A DNA stretch of 64,000 nt from an uncultured Acidobacteriaceae bacterium. GTDB taxonomy: Bacteria; Acidobacteriota; Terriglobia; Terriglobales; Acidobacteriaceae. How positions within the stretch are numbered: the stretch's first letter is position 1; each line of letters starts with the position of its first letter. This document shows positions 43,179-49,643 of the stretch, in pieces. The notes under the pieces are model-generated. The model saw only the letters and a program-made list of their open reading frames with translations, was not told where the DNA came from and did no database searches. The position numbers and the translations under genes are program-made. The stretch spans positions 1-64,000 of the forward strand of contig CALFMO010000064.1 in the NCBI GenBank assembly GCA_937879855.1, written 5' to 3'.

Positions 43179-43338
43179 TTGTCACCCTGAGTGGAGTAAA
43201 TCGATTCGCGAAAAGCGAATCGATTTACAGAGTCGAAGGATCCCTTTCAAGTCAAAGCAACGGGCGTAGCCAGGAATTTCCACCACGGCTCAAGCGCCGC
43301 CTCGGAAAGCAGGTTCTTTGCTTCGCTCAGAATGACAA
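43179..43338. repeat. GTCATCCTGAGCG-type element, 160 bp, with nested palindrome
   Basis: The ends are TTGTCACCCTGAGTG and CGCTCAGAATGACAA, near-inverted copies. Near the left end is a perfect 14-bp palindrome with a 5-base centre, GTAAATCGATTCGC (43196-43209) and its complement GCGAATCGATTTAC (43215-43228). Confidence 0.8.
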
Positions 43339-43361
43339 GTTGTGATTTAAGAAAGCTGGTC

Positions 43362-43381
43362 GGCACGGCTGAGGCCGTGCC
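43362..43381. repeat. Hairpin word GGCACGGC-TGAG-GCCGTGCC
   Basis: A perfect 8-bp inverted repeat with loop TGAG, followed by CTTCCCAA. The copy at 54775-54794 has two complementary changes in the stem (GGCACGAC/GTCGTGCC), a similar loop and the same CTTCCCAA flank. Confidence 0.85.
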
Positions 43382-43400
43382 CTTCCCAAGTCTTCTCTCG

Positions 43401-43431
43401 CTGAAAGCTGATAGCTGATAGCTGACAGCTG
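43401..43431. repeat. Heptamer array at the rplT stop
   Basis: The units AGCTGAT, AGCTGAT, AGCTGAC and AGCTG are preceded by CTGAA. The rplT stop (43436-43434) lies two bases from its end. On the rplT strand the array follows the stop as AGCTGTCAGCTATCAGCTAT. Confidence 0.8.
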
Positions 43432-43433
43432 TT

Positions 43434-43799
43434 CTACGCTGCTCCGCTGATCGCGCCCTTGGCCTGCGTCGCCAGATTCGCAAATCCCGACGGATCGTTC
43501 ACTGCCAGGTCCGCCAGAATCTTGCGGTCCAGTTCGATCCCCGCAACTTTCAATCCGTGGATGAACTGGTTGTAGCTCATCCCATTTAGCTTGGCGGCCG
43601 CGCCGATGCGCACGATCCACAGCGAGCGGTACTGGCGCTTGCGCTGCTTGCGTCCGGAGTAGGCAAACTTCAGCCCGCGCTCCACCGCTTCTTTCGCCGA
43701 GCGGTACAGCTTCGACTTTGTGAGGAAATATCCGCTTGCGCGGTCAAGTATCTTTTTGCGTTTCTGGCGGCGTTTGGTTCCGCGTTTTACACGAGGCAT
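43434..43799 (-). CDS. rplT: Ribosomal protein bL20
   Basis: This 121-residue protein is a clear bL20: MPRVKRGTKRRQKRKKILDR, ASGYFLTKSKLYRSAKEAVE, and the C-terminal RNA-binding part ending in GISGAA-like residues. It binds 23S rRNA early in large-subunit assembly. It follows rpmI after a 179-base gap that contains a long imperfect hairpin of heptamer units. The stop abuts a heptamer array. Confidence 0.97.
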   Translation of the reverse strand: MPRVKRGTKRRQKRKKILDRASGYFLTKSKLYRSAKEAVERGLKFAYSGRKQRKRQYRSLWIVRIGAAAKLNGMSYNQFIHGLKVAGIELDRKILADLAVNDPSGFANLATQAKGAISGAA

Positions 43800-43892
43800 T
43801 GCTGTTCTCCTTTTTTAGTTACATGTACTGGCGGCTGGAGGTAAGGACGATTCGCCATGGCGGCAATCTCTGGCCTCTTCACGCGCCTGAAA

Positions 43893-43976
43893 CAGTGGTC
43901 AGTGATCAGTGCCCAGTGGTCAGAAAAAGCCACGCTGCAACTTGTCTGACCACTGATCACCGCTCACTGACCACTG
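43893..43976. repeat. Long imperfect hairpin of CAGTGGT/CAGTGAT heptamers between rpmI and rplT
   Basis: The left arm, 43893-43923, has 31 bases (CAGTGGTCAGTGATCAGTGC and so on). The right arm, 43946-43976, matches its complement at 26 of 31 positions. The loop has 22 bases. The right arm ends two bases from the rpmI stop. Both arms are built from seven-base units. Confidence 0.85.
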
Positions 43977-43978
43977 CC

Positions 43979-44176
43979 TCACTGGTACGGAATCATGCGC
44001 TTCACTTTGGCGAGATCGCCATCGCTGACCAGGCCTCCGTGACGCAGCTTGCGTTTCCGTTTCGTTTCTTTCGAGGTGAGGATGTGGCGCAATTTGGCAT
44101 GGCCCCGCTTCACCTTTCCCGTCGCTGTCAACTTGAAGCGCTTGGCAGCGCCTTTGTGCGTTTTCAATTTCGGCAT
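43979..44176 (-). CDS. rpmI: Ribosomal protein bL35
   Basis: This 65-residue protein is a clear bL35: MPKLKTHKGAAKRFKLTATG, KVKRGHAKLRHILTSKETK and a basic tail. Length is normal. It lies in the standard order infC-rpmI-rplT. The stop is followed two bases later by the long heptamer hairpin. Confidence 0.97.
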   Translation of the reverse strand: MPKLKTHKGAAKRFKLTATGKVKRGHAKLRHILTSKETKRKRKLRHGGLVSDGDLAKVKRMIPYQ

Positions 44177-44186
44177 AGTTCCTCAA

Positions 44187-44222
44187 AAACAGCCGTCAGC
44201 TCTCAGCCATCAGCCGTCAGTT
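44187..44222. repeat. Heptamer array in the infC-rpmI gap
   Basis: The plus strand reads CAGCCGT, CAGCTCT, CAGCCAT, CAGCCGT, CAG. Its orientation is opposite to the array at 43401-43431, so the two arrays flank rplT-rpmI as inverted copies. It ends 10 bases from the rpmI ATG, near the expected ribosome-binding site. Confidence 0.75.
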
Positions 44223-44298
44223 TTCATTCGTTCTCGCAGGATGTCAGATGACCGCTCAGGCGAGACTCGTTATTGCAGCTTGCGGACTCGTTTCTTTC

Positions 44299-44901
44299 CT
44301 ACGACGCGGGCTTGGCGACCTGCGCTGGAGGTGCGCTGGGCGCACTGTGCGCCGCAGCCTTGTGCTTCTCTTTCTCTCGTTCCTTCTCCGTCTTCTTCGG
44401 CGCCAATATCGCATGAAGAGTATTTCCTTCCTGGCGGGGACGGAACTCTACGATGCTTTGCGGTTCCACGTCTTTGATGAGGCGCTCGAGAATCTGACGA
44501 CCCAGGCCGGTGCGGGTCATCTCGCGCCCACGGAAGAAAATGGTCGCCTTCACTTTGTCGCCTTCATCGAGAAAACGCAGCACGTGATTCTTTTTCGTCT
44601 CGTAATCGTGGTCGTCCACATTGATGCGGAACTTGACCTCTTTTACAGTAATTGTCTTCTGATGCTTTTTGGCTTCGCGCTCTTTCTTTTCCTGTTGGTA
44701 GAGATACTTCCCATAGTCCATGATGCGGCACACGGGAGGCTGCGCGGTGGGCGAAATCTCAACCAGATCCAGATTCTTTTCGCGGGCTTTTTTGATGGCT
44801 TCGTAGGGCGGCATGATGCCAAGTTGCTGCCCCTCGTCGTCAATCACGCGGATTTCGCGCGCCCGAATGCGATCGTTGATGCGGATAAAACGTTTGTCGA
44901 T
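44299..44901 (-). CDS. infC: Translation initiation factor IF-3, starting at ATC
   Basis: Translation gives 200 residues beginning IDKRFIRINDRIRAREIRVI, the conserved start of IF-3. An in-frame TAG lies six codons upstream, and no ATG, GTG or TTG is present between them. The ATC (44901-44899) has the ribosome-binding sequence GGAGGA four bases upstream. Non-canonical AUU or AUC starts are a known hallmark of infC and underlie autoregulation, since IF-3 discriminates against such codons. The rest is normal IF-3 (VRINVDDHDYETKKNHV). The C-terminal tail is lysine- and alanine-rich and longer than usual. Confidence 0.94.
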   Translation of the reverse strand: MDKRFIRINDRIRAREIRVIDDEGQQLGIMPPYEAIKKAREKNLDLVEISPTAQPPVCRIMDYGKYLYQQEKKEREAKKHQKTITVKEVKFRINVDDHDYETKKNHVLRFLDEGDKVKATIFFRGREMTRTGLGRQILERLIKDVEPQSIVEFRPRQEGNTLHAILAPKKTEKEREKEKHKAAAHSAPSAPPAQVAKPAS

Positions 44902-44911
44902 ACAGTCCTCC
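44899..44911 (-). promoter_or_regulatory. infC ATC start codon and ribosome-binding site
   Basis: The minus strand reads GGAGGA-CTGT-ATC. The spacing from GGAGGA to the ATC is four bases. The next candidate, a GTG 18 codons in, would remove the conserved N-terminus. The ATC is thus the only start that gives a complete IF-3. Confidence 0.88.
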
Positions 44912-45074
44912 GCGCTCTAAGCGACTGAGAATAAAGAATTATAGCATGAGGGTTGGAGGATTCCCGGGATTCCAATTTAATCTTGATCAGAATATCTTTG
45001 GCTTACGGGGTCTAAAAGGTTTTAACCGCAAAGATCGCGGAAAACGGCCGCGGAGCTCGCTGAGAGGATCTTAA

Positions 45075-45344
45075 ATGTGCAGAAATATAAAAACTTTGTT
45101 CAACTTTGATCCGCCTGTGACGGACGACGAGGTGCGTGCGGCTTCGCTTCAATTTGTGCGAAAGATCACCGGCTTCAATAAGCCTTCGAAGGCCAACGAG
45201 GAGTCGTTTGTCAAGGCGGTCGACGAGGTGGCGGCCGTATCGAGTCGGTTATTGCGCTCGCTGGAGACTACCGCGCCAGCTAAAAATCGCGAAGAGGAGG
45301 CCGCCAAGGCCAGGGCTCGAGCTGCTGAGCGGTTCGGGACGTAG
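45075..45344 (+). CDS. DUF2277 family protein
   Basis: This 89-residue protein has the DUF2277 signature: MCRNIKTLFNFDPPVTDDEV, followed by ASLQFVRKITGFNKPSKANE and a charged helical tail. The family is widespread in bacteria and of unknown function. The start ATG is preceded by GAGAGGATC. It is divergent from infC, with 173 bases between them. Confidence 0.9.
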   Translation: MCRNIKTLFNFDPPVTDDEVRAASLQFVRKITGFNKPSKANEESFVKAVDEVAAVSSRLLRSLETTAPAKNREEEAAKARARAAERFGT

Positions 45345-45455
45345 ACAAAGCCCGCTTCGGCGGTTTTGTGGTTTATCGGTGGTCTACAGTAAGTAAGGTA
45401 TCGCACAAGCGCAAAGGGTCAGGCATTCTGTGGCGGGTTTTTTGTGCCTTCGTCT

Positions 45456-45653
45456 ATGCCCTCGCGCCGCCTCGATGACCGAATCCGTCGCCTCAGCGCA
45501 CAAATCAGCGAAGCTTCCAATGACGAACTGGCGGTGATCCTGCCGAAATTGCTGGGCGCTATCCACGAGAAGATGGAGCGCCTGAGGGTGGTTGCTGCAG
45601 GTCGGTTCCTGGGAGGCAGGCCTGCGATAGAACGTCGAGCACTGCCTCCTTAA
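45456..45653 (+). CDS. Small hypothetical protein
   Basis: The 65-residue product from the ATG at 45456 is helical and charged (MPSRRLDDRIRRLSAQISEA, ILPKLLGAIHEKMERLRVVA). A GTG at 45444 is an alternative start. The pattern resembles short acidobacterial proteins of unknown role. There is no clear ribosome-binding site, and support is the intact coding pattern. Confidence 0.5.
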   Translation: MPSRRLDDRIRRLSAQISEASNDELAVILPKLLGAIHEKMERLRVVAAGRFLGGRPAIERRALPP

Positions 45654-45836
45654 ACCTGGCGGGACGAATTTTTGGCGATGCATCAAGACGTGGATGCTGA
45701 ACGTCTTGCGTTGCTGTCAGTAATATTCCCTACAAAGAATCGGTGATATGCCCGACAGAGAATTGACGATCTTTGATTGACGTTAGCATTGTTGATGGGA
45801 TAAATATTTCTGCGGCGAAGTCTTCCCCGAGGCCCC

Positions 45837-45989
45837 ATGACCCCTGATGAACGAGAGCGCATGCATATCCTGTGCGAGCGCATTGCCAAGGAACAGGACC
45901 ACGACAGATTCGTAAAACTGGTTCAGGAATTGAATGACCTTCTGGACCACAAAGAGCAGCGGCTCGAGGATTCCTCGAAGAAAGCGTGA
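45837..45989 (+). CDS. Small 50-residue helical protein
   Basis: The reading frame from the ATG at 45837 to the TGA at 45987-45989 gives MTPDERERMHILCERIAKEQ followed by DHDRFVKLVQELNDLLDHKE and a short tail. It is a charged, amphipathic two-helix protein and looks like a real gene: a related pattern is frequent in Acidobacteriota. No function is known. Upstream is GAGGCCCC, a weak ribosome-binding site. Confidence 0.7.
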   Translation: MTPDERERMHILCERIAKEQDHDRFVKLVQELNDLLDHKEQRLEDSSKKA

Positions 45990-46041
45990 TGACTGGGATA
46001 TCCGCTGAAATTGGCCTGCCGCCGGCCATAAAGATCAGAAT

Positions 46042-46082
46042 CCCCACCCTCTCTTGAACGACACGAGGAGGGCGGGGGGCCC
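46042..46082. repeat. Hairpin family CCCCACCC..., copy at the oxidoreductase stop
   Basis: The arms CCCCACCCTCTC and GAGGAGGGCGGGG pair imperfectly. The element ends three bases from the stop of the MDR oxidoreductase gene (46088-46086), so it may be its terminator. Confidence 0.55.
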
Positions 46083-46085
46083 GAT

Positions 46086-47063
46086 TCAAACTTTCACTAC
46101 CAGCTTTCCGTTGGCTTGATTCGATTCCATCACGCGGTGGGCCTCCCTTATATCTTCAAATCGAAAGACTTGCGACGGTTTCGCCATGTAGTCTCCGGCG
46201 GCCGCGCGGTCCGCGATTGCCTGCAGAGGGAAATCTGACAAGGGAAATTCTGGTGCGCCGAACATGAAACTGCCAAAGAAGCTGAACTTGACTCCGCTCG
46301 GCATCTGAAGCAGTGGATTGAAAGAGGAGATGGGAGCAAGGCCACCCAAGAAGCCGGCGAGGCAGACCGCTCCGCCGCGCCGAACCGTGGCCAGCGAATC
46401 CAGGACCGTGCTATTGCCTACAAGGTCGAGAACGGCGTCGATCCCATTTGGCTGCAATTTGCGAATGCGGCTGGAGAGGTTCGGGCCCTCGAGTTCAACA
46501 CGTTGTGCACCGAGCGACTCCAATTTGGAGAAGCGTTCGCAGTTGCGAGTGGTTGCGATGACGCGCGCCCCGGCGTGCGCCGCGATGTTGAGGGCTGCCT
46601 GGCCGAGCGCCGACGTAGCGCCGCGTATGACGACGGTTTGGCCGGGAGTGAGCGCCAGGTTGCTGTGCAAACATGTCCAAGCGGTGGCGTAAGATTCGGG
46701 GATCGCCGCCAGTTCCTCCCAAGGTAGTGGGGAGTGAATCGGTACGACATTGGAAGCGGGCACACGCGTGTATTCGGCATAGCTTCCGTTGATGGTCCGT
46801 CCCATTCCACCCATGAGCGCGGCAACTGTGGTTCCGACGGCAAATTGCCCATCGGGACAGTCGCGGACCAGGCCGACACATTCGATGCCGCTCACCTTCG
46901 CGGCCTCAGCCCATTCCCCTTTACGCATGTAAGTCTCAGCGTGATTGATCCCGAACGCTTTGACTTCGATCACGACATGGCCGGGAGCGGGTTCAGGGTT
47001 GGGAATCTCCTGAATCACTAACTGTTCCGGGCCGCCATACTGCTGGATGACAATGGCTCGCAT
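46086..47063 (-). CDS. Zinc-free medium-chain alcohol dehydrogenase / quinone oxidoreductase
   Basis: This 325-residue protein is an MDR family member: N-terminal QQYGGPEQLVIQEIPNPEPA, VKAFGINHAETYMRKGEW, and the NADPH-binding region VIRGATSALGQAALNIAAHA. The catalytic zinc ligands are missing, as in quinone oxidoreductases, so it probably reduces a quinone or enone with NADPH. It lies 33 bases downstream of the hydrolase gene and is probably co-transcribed. The ATG has AAGGAG nine bases upstream. Confidence 0.88.
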   Translation of the reverse strand: MRAIVIQQYGGPEQLVIQEIPNPEPAPGHVVIEVKAFGINHAETYMRKGEWAEAAKVSGIECVGLVRDCPDGQFAVGTTVAALMGGMGRTINGSYAEYTRVPASNVVPIHSPLPWEELAAIPESYATAWTCLHSNLALTPGQTVVIRGATSALGQAALNIAAHAGARVIATTRNCERFSKLESLGAQRVELEGPNLSSRIRKLQPNGIDAVLDLVGNSTVLDSLATVRRGGAVCLAGFLGGLAPISSFNPLLQMPSGVKFSFFGSFMFGAPEFPLSDFPLQAIADRAAAGDYMAKPSQVFRFEDIREAHRVMESNQANGKLVVKV

Positions 47064-47096
47064 TGAAAGAATCTCCTTGTGCGTGAGTGTCTGTAT

Positions 47097-47972
47097 TTAT
47101 GCGGCTTTAACTTGCGTGGTTAGCTTTCGACTGAGGAAATCGCGAATGGCACCGGCGATTTCCCGGGAATGGGTTTCTAGAGCGAAGTGTCCCGTGTCAT
47201 AAAAGTGTACTTCGGCGTCAGGGTTATCGCGCTTGTAAGCGTCCGCACCGGGAGGGAGAAAGAATGGGTCGTGATTGCCCCATAGTGCGAGCAGCGGCGG
47301 CCGCTTGGTGCGGAGATATTCCTGAACCTTGGGATAGAGCGCTAGGTTGCTGGCGTAATCCAAAAACAAGTCAAGTTGGATCTCGTCGTTGCCGGGACGG
47401 GCCAGCAGCGCCGAGTCTAGCTGGTAGGATTCCGGGGCGACCAGGGTTTCGTCCTGGACGCCGTGGAGATATTGCCACTTGGTTGCCGCGGGAGTCAGGA
47501 AGTCGCGCAGCGCGGCGCGTTTTTCGTCACTTGGTTCTTTCCAATACTCCTGGATCGGGTTCCAGCCCTCGCTCAGGCCCTCTTCGTAGGCGTTGCCATT
47601 CTGCGAAATGATGGCGGTGATCCGCTCGGGATGCGCCAAGGCGAGCCGGAATCCGACGGGCGCGCCGTAGTCGAAGACGTAAATGGCGTAGCGCTGGAGC
47701 CCGATGGTGCGAGTGAATGTGTCGATGATCTTGGCCAAATTCTCGAAGGTGTAACGGAAGCCCTGGCGATCGGGCGCATCGGAAAAGCCGAAGCCGGGCA
47801 GATCGGGTGCAACCACATGGTAGCGATCGGCGAGTTCAGGAATGAGGTTGCGGAACATGTGCGACGACGTGGGGAAACCGTGCAGTAAGAGAATGGCCGG
47901 TGCAGTTTTCGGGCCGGCCTCACGGTAGAAGATCTTGGTGCCGTCGACGGTGGCGTATTGGTAGGTAGTCAT
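47097..47972 (-). CDS. Alpha/beta hydrolase with Asp nucleophile
   Basis: The ATG at 47972 (MTTYQYATVDGTKIFYREAG) follows AAGGAG. The 291-residue protein has the oxyanion motif LLHGFPTSSHMFRNL, an aspartate nucleophile in VFDYGAPVGFRLAL, an acid residue in LLALWGNHDPFF and a catalytic histidine in HFALETHSREIAG. An Asp nucleophile is typical of haloalkane dehalogenases and epoxide hydrolases, so the substrate may be a halide or epoxide. The MDR gene follows. Confidence 0.9.
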   Translation of the reverse strand: MTTYQYATVDGTKIFYREAGPKTAPAILLLHGFPTSSHMFRNLIPELADRYHVVAPDLPGFGFSDAPDRQGFRYTFENLAKIIDTFTRTIGLQRYAIYVFDYGAPVGFRLALAHPERITAIISQNGNAYEEGLSEGWNPIQEYWKEPSDEKRAALRDFLTPAATKWQYLHGVQDETLVAPESYQLDSALLARPGNDEIQLDLFLDYASNLALYPKVQEYLRTKRPPLLALWGNHDPFFLPPGADAYKRDNPDAEVHFYDTGHFALETHSREIAGAIRDFLSRKLTTQVKAA

Positions 47973-48049
47973 AACGGGTCTCCTTGTCTCTGAAATTTGG
48001 CGCGTCCTCCGAAGGGCGACGTTCGCATTTCGTATATAGGATTGACTAA

Positions 48050-48089
48050 CCAATAAAATGATTCATTATTGGTGTTATAATTTTATTGG
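48050..48089. promoter_or_regulatory. Three half-sites CCAATAA / TTATTGG in the divergent promoter region
   Basis: Half-sites lie at 48050-48056 (CCAATAA), 48066-48072 (TTATTGG) and 48083-48089 (TTATTGG). The outer pair extends to a perfect 10-bp inverted repeat, CCAATAAAAT and ATTTTATTGG. The sequence lies between the hydrolase start and the CGNR gene start, where an operator for both is expected. Confidence 0.65.
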
Positions 48090-48099
48090 GAGATTAAGC

Positions 48100-48732
48100 A
48101 TGAACGGCGACAAGACAGTTCATATCTCTGATTGGCGGGACGGTTTCCTATTTGTGGGGAACCAGTTGGCTCTGGATTTTTTGAATACGCGTCCGCTTCA
48201 GAACGGCGAAGCCTTGGAGTTGCTGGCAGATTTCAGCGCGCTGCTGCGGTGGTTTCAGGCGGCGGAGTTACTGAGCGCTGGCGAGGCGGCGCGCCTCAAA
48301 GAGAAGTGGCAGAAGTCGGCACGAGCTTTGCGGACAGTGGAGGCGATGCGGGAATTGCGGGAGAAATTGCGGAAGGAGGTTCTGGCGTGGGAGCATGGCG
48401 GGGGGGTACATCGCTCAACTTTGGAGGAACTTAATCGGCTGATGGCGGAACATCCCATGCGTACCCGGCTGACGACGAGCGGGGGCAAACCAGTGGCAGA
48501 GATGTGGTTCGAAGCGCGCCAACCCGAAGACTTGTGGGCGCCGCTGGCTTACAGCGCGGCAGCGCTGTTTACAGGTGTGGACCGCAGCCGCGTTCGGAAG
48601 TGTGATCAGTGTGTACTGCACTTTCACGATACCAGCAAGAAGGGAACACGACGCTGGTGCAGCATGCAACTCTGCGGGAACCGGTTGAAGGTGGCAGCTT
48701 ATGCGGCTCGGCAGCGTCTGGCTAAGGGTTGA
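48100..48732 (+). CDS. CGNR zinc-finger / ABATE domain regulator
   Basis: The ATG at 48100 is chosen. The 210-residue protein has an N-terminal ABATE-like domain (FLFVGNQLALDFLNTRPLQN) and a C-terminal CGNR zinc finger with CDQCVLHFHDTSKKGTRRWC and CGNRLKVAAYAARQR. CGNR proteins are inferred DNA-binding regulators. It faces the hydrolase-oxidoreductase pair, so it probably controls them through the TTATTGG half-sites. Confidence 0.87.
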   Translation: MNGDKTVHISDWRDGFLFVGNQLALDFLNTRPLQNGEALELLADFSALLRWFQAAELLSAGEAARLKEKWQKSARALRTVEAMRELREKLRKEVLAWEHGGGVHRSTLEELNRLMAEHPMRTRLTTSGGKPVAEMWFEARQPEDLWAPLAYSAAALFTGVDRSRVRKCDQCVLHFHDTSKKGTRRWCSMQLCGNRLKVAAYAARQRLAKG

Positions 48733-49023
48733 GGGGATGTTCGCTCGGTCCTGCAGCATAGCGACGAGTCAGGCTACGCCTCCAACAAAGGTTTAACGCT
48801 CGCGCTATACCTTGCTCTTCTAACCACCGGAGCCGTTTTTTTGCTCGCTTTCAGTGCAACCCTTGTGAAACCGGGGCACATCTAAGGTTCAAATTTCCTC
48901 CGGTTCTTCCCGCTACGAGTCCCGGCTTCTGGTTCGTACCCGCAGCAAGTTCAGGTGTACCGAACTCCTCAGTAACGCACGACCTAGCTAATAGTGTGTC
49001 CAAACTAAATAGGAGAGAGTTCA

Positions 49024-49557
49024 ATGACTCAAATCAGCATGAAATTCCGTATGACTACGTTGGCCGTTCTTTTTGCGTTTTGCACGATGATGATGGCGAG
49101 CACGGGCGCCATGGCCGCATCGAAAACAGCATCGGGACAGAGCAGCGCGCTGCTAACAAGCAACATTGCCGGTGGCGTATTGAACGGGGTGGTCTCAATT
49201 ACCAACTTCGTGAATCAGAACGGACAACTGGTAGCGCAAGGTACTTTCAACGGCACATTTACCAGCGCAGCAGGGGTTGTCACGACTCTGAGCCAAGCCA
49301 TAACAGCTCCGGTGACGAACCTCGCCGCGAGTTGCCCTATTCTTAGTCTGACGATAGGCCCAATTAATTTGGATATTTTGGGGCTAGTGGTCACGGTGCC
49401 CAATCCGATCGTGCTGAACATCACGGCCGTTCCGGGCGCGGGTAATCTGTTGGGCAATTTGCTGTGCGCCGTTGCCAACCTGCTGAACGGAGGCAGTCTG
49501 AGCGGCATATTGGATACGTTAGTCGCCGATCTGAACCAGATCCTCGCCGCACTATAA
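49024..49557 (+). CDS. Exported hypothetical protein
   Basis: The protein has a signal peptide (MKFRMTTLAVLFAFCTMMMA, cleaved near TGAMAAS) and a 145-residue mature part without charge clusters. It is rich in Ala, Leu, Val, Thr and Asn (VSITNFVNQNGQLVAQGTFN). Two cysteines are present (ASCPILSL and NLLCAV) and may form a disulfide. No family is assigned. The ATG has GGAGAGAG upstream. The mature part could be a small beta-sandwich or amphipathic surface protein. Confidence 0.82.
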   Translation: MTQISMKFRMTTLAVLFAFCTMMMASTGAMAASKTASGQSSALLTSNIAGGVLNGVVSITNFVNQNGQLVAQGTFNGTFTSAAGVVTTLSQAITAPVTNLAASCPILSLTIGPINLDILGLVVTVPNPIVLNITAVPGAGNLLGNLLCAVANLLNGGSLSGILDTLVADLNQILAAL

Positions 49558-49577
49558 AGACGAGAGCATCAGGGACC

Positions 49578-49636
49578 AACGAAGGACACGAAGGTACACG
49601 AAGGAATTCGTGATACTTCGTGTTCTTTGTGTTTCA
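49578..49636. repeat. CACGAAGG-type array with inverted copy
   Basis: Units of nine to ten bases (CGAAGGACA, CGAAGGTACA, CGAAGG) are followed by the inverted text ACTTCGTGTTCTTTGTGT. It could form a hairpin between the convergent exported-protein and methylthiotransferase genes. Related words occur at 61254-61284. Confidence 0.6.
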
Positions 49637-49643
49637 GAGGTCA

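Larger units (their letters stand above)
43037..43433. other. 397-bp mosaic of four repeat families between pheS and rplT
   Basis: From left to right: the CCCACGGC hairpin block (43047-43131), a GTCATCCTGAGCG-type element (43179-43338) with a nested long palindrome, the hairpin GGCACGGC-TGAG-GCCGTGCC (43362-43381), and a heptamer array reaching the rplT stop. No gene is present. Confidence 0.85.
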
